Assembly: GCA_002337455.1 (NCBI GenBank)
Contig: DDGC01000019.1
Span: 1 to 64,000 of the forward strand
Length of the DNA: 64,000 nt
DNA from: Rhizobiales bacterium UBA1912
GTDB lineage: Bacteria; Pseudomonadota; Alphaproteobacteria; Rhizobiales; Devosiaceae
Direction of reading: 5' to 3'
A program made the translations under genes and the position numbers. The notes below the pieces were generated by a model that did not search any database, was not told the DNA's origin, and worked only from the letters and a program-made list of their open reading frames with translations. The first letter of the stretch is position 1, and each line of letters opens with the position of its first letter. Below are positions 61,127-64,000 of the stretch, one piece after another.

Positions 61127-61450
61127 ATGTTTGGTAAGCGGCCATCCCCTCCTGGCGGATCCGGACCCGAGGAATTGCCGATTCCCGGCGATGCCGTCGG
61201 CAACGATAGTGCCGAGATATTGCGTGTCTGGATCGTCAACGGCGGAATGCACGTCTCACTACAGCAGGGATTCGATGATCCTCGCATGTGGGGGATAGCG
61301 CTTGTCGATATGGCAAGGCACGTGGCGCGCGTTTATGAGCGCGAGGGCGTAATGACGGAAGCCGAGGCGTTGGATTCGATCAAGTCCCTGTTCGATGCCG
61401 AATGGAACCATATGACGGACGCAGGTCGCACAGGCCTTGCGAGACAGTAG
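61127..61450 (+). CDS. DUF5076 family protein in the pdh operon
   Basis: 107 residues, starting five bases after pdhB. Sequence: proline-rich N-terminus, then ILRVWIVNGGMHVSLQQGF and WGIALVDMARHVARVYERE, the features of DUF5076. No signal peptide. It is embedded among pyruvate dehydrogenase genes in this and other alphaproteobacteria, suggesting an accessory role, but none is known. Confidence 0.82.
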   Translation: MFGKRPSPPGGSGPEELPIPGDAVGNDSAEILRVWIVNGGMHVSLQQGFDDPRMWGIALVDMARHVARVYEREGVMTEAEALDSIKSLFDAEWNHMTDAGRTGLARQ

Positions 61451-61458
61451 GTGAACTA

Positions 61459-62814
61459 ATGCCCATCAACATCACGATGCCCGCCCTGTCGCCCACCATG
61501 GAAGAGGGCACGCTGGCCAAATGGCACGTCAAGGAAGGCGACAGCGTTTCCTCCGGTGACGTGATCGCCGAAATCGAGACCGACAAGGCGACCATGGAAG
61601 TGGAAGCCGTCGATGAAGGGACCATCGGCAAGATTATGGTTTCCGAAGGCAGCGAGAACGTCAAGGTCAACGCGGTGATCGCCGTGCTGCTCGAAGAGGG
61701 CGAAAGCGCGTCCGATATCGGCGATGCCGCACCGGCGCCCAAGGCGGAAACGCCCAAGGACGAGCCGAAGGCTGATGCCGAAGGGCCCAAGGCCGAGCAG
61801 AAGTCGACAGACGAGCCCAAGGCGCCCTCATCCAGTTCCGATGCCAAGCCGACGCCCGAACCGCTTCCAGCACCGAAAGCCGACGGCAAGCGCGTGTTTG
61901 CTTCGCCGCTGGCACGTCGTCTCGCCAAGGATGCGGGTATCGATCTGGCCGCCGTTTCCGGCTCGGGCCCCAAGGGCCGCGTGGTCAAGGCCGACATCGA
62001 GAAGGCCAAGAAGGACGGCGTTTCGGCCAAACCCGGCGCCGCGCCAGCAACGGGAGCTCCCCTGGCTGCCGGCATGGGCAAGAACCAGGTGCTTGCCATG
62101 TATGAGGAGGGCACTTACGACATCGTGCCCAATGACGGCATGCGCAAGACCGTTGCTGCCCGCCTGACCGAATCCAAGCAGACGGTGCCGCACTTCTATC
62201 TCACGCTCGATTGCAATATCGATGCGCTGATGAAGGCGCGCGAGGAAATCAACGCAGCCGCTCCCAAGGACAAGGACGGCAAGCCCGGCTACAAGCTCTC
62301 GGTCAATGATTTCATCATGAAAGCCTGGGCCATTGCGCTGCAACAGGTGCCGCGGGCCAACGCCACATGGGCCGGGGATTCAATCCTCTATCATCACCGC
62401 TCGGACGTCGCCGTCGCGGTCGCCGTGCCTGGTGGGCTCTTTACGCCGGTCGTCAAATCCTGCGACACCAAAAGCCTTCGCCAGATCTCCGACGAGGTCA
62501 AGGATCTGGCCACGCGCGCTCGGTCCAAGAAGCTGGCGCCCCATGAATATCAGGGCGGCGCGTCTGCGGTCTCCAATCTGGGCATGTATGGCATCAAGCA
62601 TTTCGGCGCCGTCATCAACCCGCCACACGGCACAATCCTTGCCGTCGGTGCGGGCGAGGAGCGCGTTTATGCCGAAAAGGGCCAGATCAAGACCGGCAGT
62701 TTCATGACCGTGACACTCTCCTGCGATCACCGCTCGGTCGATGGAGCACTCGGTGCCGAATTGCTCGCCGCGTTCAAAAAGCTGATCGAAACGCCCGTGA
62801 TGATGCTGGCCTAG
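61459..62814 (+). CDS. pdhC: Pyruvate dehydrogenase E2, dihydrolipoamide acetyltransferase
   Basis: 451 residues: lipoyl domain 1-78 (K43 in ETDKATMEVEAV), Ala/Pro/Lys linker, peripheral-subunit-binding domain at about 150-187 (VFASPLARRLAKDAGIDLAA), and the catalytic core with SVNDFIMKAWAIALQQVP and active-site histidine in SCDHRSVDGALGAE. The ATG at 61459 is chosen; an upstream open extension overlaps the DUF5076 gene. Confidence 0.97.
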   Translation: MPINITMPALSPTMEEGTLAKWHVKEGDSVSSGDVIAEIETDKATMEVEAVDEGTIGKIMVSEGSENVKVNAVIAVLLEEGESASDIGDAAPAPKAETPKDEPKADAEGPKAEQKSTDEPKAPSSSSDAKPTPEPLPAPKADGKRVFASPLARRLAKDAGIDLAAVSGSGPKGRVVKADIEKAKKDGVSAKPGAAPATGAPLAAGMGKNQVLAMYEEGTYDIVPNDGMRKTVAARLTESKQTVPHFYLTLDCNIDALMKAREEINAAAPKDKDGKPGYKLSVNDFIMKAWAIALQQVPRANATWAGDSILYHHRSDVAVAVAVPGGLFTPVVKSCDTKSLRQISDEVKDLATRARSKKLAPHEYQGGASAVSNLGMYGIKHFGAVINPPHGTILAVGAGEERVYAEKGQIKTGSFMTVTLSCDHRSVDGALGAELLAAFKKLIETPVMMLA

Positions 62815-62827
62815 TCCTGTGGCAGCG

Positions 62828-63469
62828 ATGAAAACCATCCTGGCGTTCGGAGACAGCCTGACCTACGGCACCGATCCGGTGGTCGTGGGCAAGCGCCATG
62901 ACCACGAGGATCGGTGGCCAAGCAGGCTTGAGGCCGGGCTCGATGGCAAGGCGCGCGTGATCGCGGAAGGGCTGGGTGGACGGACCACCGTGTTCGACGA
63001 CTTCTCGTCGCCCGCCGATCGCAATGGCGCACGCATTCTGCCTACACTGCTCTCGAGCCACGCACCGCTCGATGCCGTGGTCATCATGCTCGGTACCAAC
63101 GACATGAAGACCTACATCTGCGGCAGCGCCCTGGGTGCGGCAATGGGCATGAAGCGGTTGGTGGAAATCGTCCGGATGCATTCCTGGCCGCAAGGCGCTG
63201 CAATTCCCGAAGTGGTGCTGGTTTCACCGCCCCACTGCGTGGACACCGAACACCGGGACCTCGATCCCATGTTCAAGTATGGCATCGCGGAATCGAAATT
63301 GCTGTCCGGCCATTACGAGCGGATTGCAACCGAACTGGAATGCGGCTTTTTCGATGCCGGCACGGCCGCAAAGGCCTCACCGGCCGACGGTGTCCATCTC
63401 GATGCGGAAAACACCCGCGCAATAGGCGACGCCCTCGCGCCGCTCGTCAAAGACATGCTTGGGCTCTAG
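62828..63469 (+). CDS. SGNH/GDSL-family hydrolase
   Basis: 213 residues from ATG 62828 (a GTG three codons upstream is possible). Block I nucleophile S10 in ILAFGDSLTYG, block III GTND (VVIMLGTNDMKT), and block V D-x-x-H in ADGVHLDAEN. No signal peptide, so cytoplasmic; an esterase/arylesterase-type activity is likely but the substrate is unknown. Placement between pdhC and lpdA recurs in related genomes. Confidence 0.88.
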   Translation: MKTILAFGDSLTYGTDPVVVGKRHDHEDRWPSRLEAGLDGKARVIAEGLGGRTTVFDDFSSPADRNGARILPTLLSSHAPLDAVVIMLGTNDMKTYICGSALGAAMGMKRLVEIVRMHSWPQGAAIPEVVLVSPPHCVDTEHRDLDPMFKYGIAESKLLSGHYERIATELECGFFDAGTAAKASPADGVHLDAENTRAIGDALAPLVKDMLGL

Positions 63470-63492
63470 GCCCTGAAACCAAGAGGAAAGCC

Positions 63493-64000
63493 ATGGCGGA
63501 TCAGTACGATATCATCGTGATCGGTGCCGGCCCCGGCGGCTACATAGCGGCCATCCGTGCGTCGCAGCTGGGTTTGAAAGCCGCAATCGTCGAGCGCGAG
63601 CACATGGCGGGTATCTGCTCGAACTGGGGTTGCATCCCCACCAAGGCGCTGCTGCGCTCCGCCGAAATCTACGGCCACATGGATCACGCCAAGGATTACG
63701 GGCTGACCGCCGATAAGTTCGGCTTCGATATCGACGCCATCGTCAAGCGCTCGCGCGGCATCGCCGGTCGCATGAACGACGGCGTGCAGTTCCTTATGAA
63801 AAAGAACAAGGTCGATATCATCTGGGGCGAAGCCACGATCACCAAGCCCGGTGAGATCAAGGTCGAAGCGACGAAAAAGAAGGCCGTTGAACCCCAGCAT
63901 CCCAAGCCCAAGGTGACGCTCGGCGAAGGCACCTACAAAGCGAAAAACATCATCGTCGCCACCGGAGCGCGTCCGCGCGTGCTGCCGGGCATCGAACCGG
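63493..64000 (+). CDS. lpdA: Dihydrolipoamide dehydrogenase (3' end outside window)
   Basis: E3 of the pyruvate dehydrogenase complex, reoxidising lipoamide. The frame is open from ATG 63493 (AAGAGGAAAG upstream) to the window end, 169 codons. FAD loop IIVIGAGPGGYIAAIRA and the redox disulfide in GICSNWGCIPTKALLRS (cysteines four residues apart) are present; the second motif ATGARPRVLPG is the last seen. An inserted segment with lysines and prolines (VEPQHPKPK) lies before it, as in other alphaproteobacterial pdh-linked forms. Confidence 0.95.
   Translation, partial: MADQYDIIVIGAGPGGYIAAIRASQLGLKAAIVEREHMAGICSNWGCIPTKALLRSAEIYGHMDHAKDYGLTADKFGFDIDAIVKRSRGIAGRMNDGVQFLMKKNKVDIIWGEATITKPGEIKVEATKKKAVEPQHPKPKVTLGEGTYKAKNIIVATGARPRVLPGIEP

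Noticed and set aside
58687..61287. 866-codon open frame on the minus strand opposite pdhA-pdhB
   Set aside because: Its codons mirror two highly conserved genes on the plus strand; the product is His/Gly/Asp-rich low-order sequence without any domain. A GC-rich antisense artefact.

Overview
The window is a chromosomal stretch of an alphaproteobacterium, most likely order Hyphomicrobiales (Rhizobiales); a Devosia/Pelagibacterium-like member fits best, but genus is inference only. Reasons: the block rpsB-tsf-pyrH-frr-uppS-cdsA-rseP-bamA-lpxD-fabZ-lpxA-lpxI-lpxB-gltA, LpxI in place of LpxH, a single LolC/E-type permease, alphaproteobacterial LexA boxes (GAAC-N7-GAAC), a lipoyl domain on the E1-beta subunit of pyruvate dehydrogenase, and high-GC codon use. 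No rRNA, tRNA, CRISPR array, insertion sequence or integrase was found.

Layout. 1-7270: end of proS, the lipoprotein-release ABC pair (lolC, lolD), a 32-codon small membrane-protein gene and dnaE. 7281-20168: translation, envelope and lipid A genes on the + strand, rpsB to lpxB, many joined by 4-base start/stop overlaps. 20165-25985: gltA and gltX (-), comEC (+), lexA (-) with two perfect LexA boxes in its promoter. 26114-43682: a 17.6-kb accessory island for uptake and breakdown of a tricarboxylic or related hydroxy acid. It holds two TctC-type binding proteins flanking a TctD/TctE two-component system, a fused TctA-TctB transporter, PrpF-type isomerase, an isocitrate/isopropylmalate dehydrogenase-like enzyme, an RraA-fold aldolase-like protein, two unrelated hydroxyacid dehydrogenases, LysR and GntR regulators, an AbrB-family membrane protein, and a TcuA/TcuB dehydrogenase pair. 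43685-50674 (-): moeA, moaC, trpC, trpD, trpG, trpE, interrupted by a methyltransferase/MerR divergent pair. 50682-64000: ppiD-like chaperone (-), then + strand tpiA, secG, pyrG, two small genes, eno, an ftsB-like gene and the pyruvate dehydrogenase operon pdhA-pdhB-DUF5076-pdhC-SGNH hydrolase-lpdA, cut off by the window end.

How it fits together. From established alphaproteobacterial gene order, trpG-trpD-trpC-moaC-moeA-lexA-comEC is normally nearly continuous. Here two cassettes break it: the tricarboxylate island between moeA and lexA, and the methyltransferase/MerR pair between trpG and trpD. The island is the most likely place for an undescribed system: its enzymes do not add up to any one textbook pathway, yet they share strand blocks, overlapping starts and three kinds of regulator. 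Other points worth a look are a BamA that appears to lack POTRA1, a 19-bp-spacer MerR promoter, a 21-bp palindrome upstream of gltA, a TTAATCG motif cluster before pdhA, and a gltA terminator embedded in lpxB.
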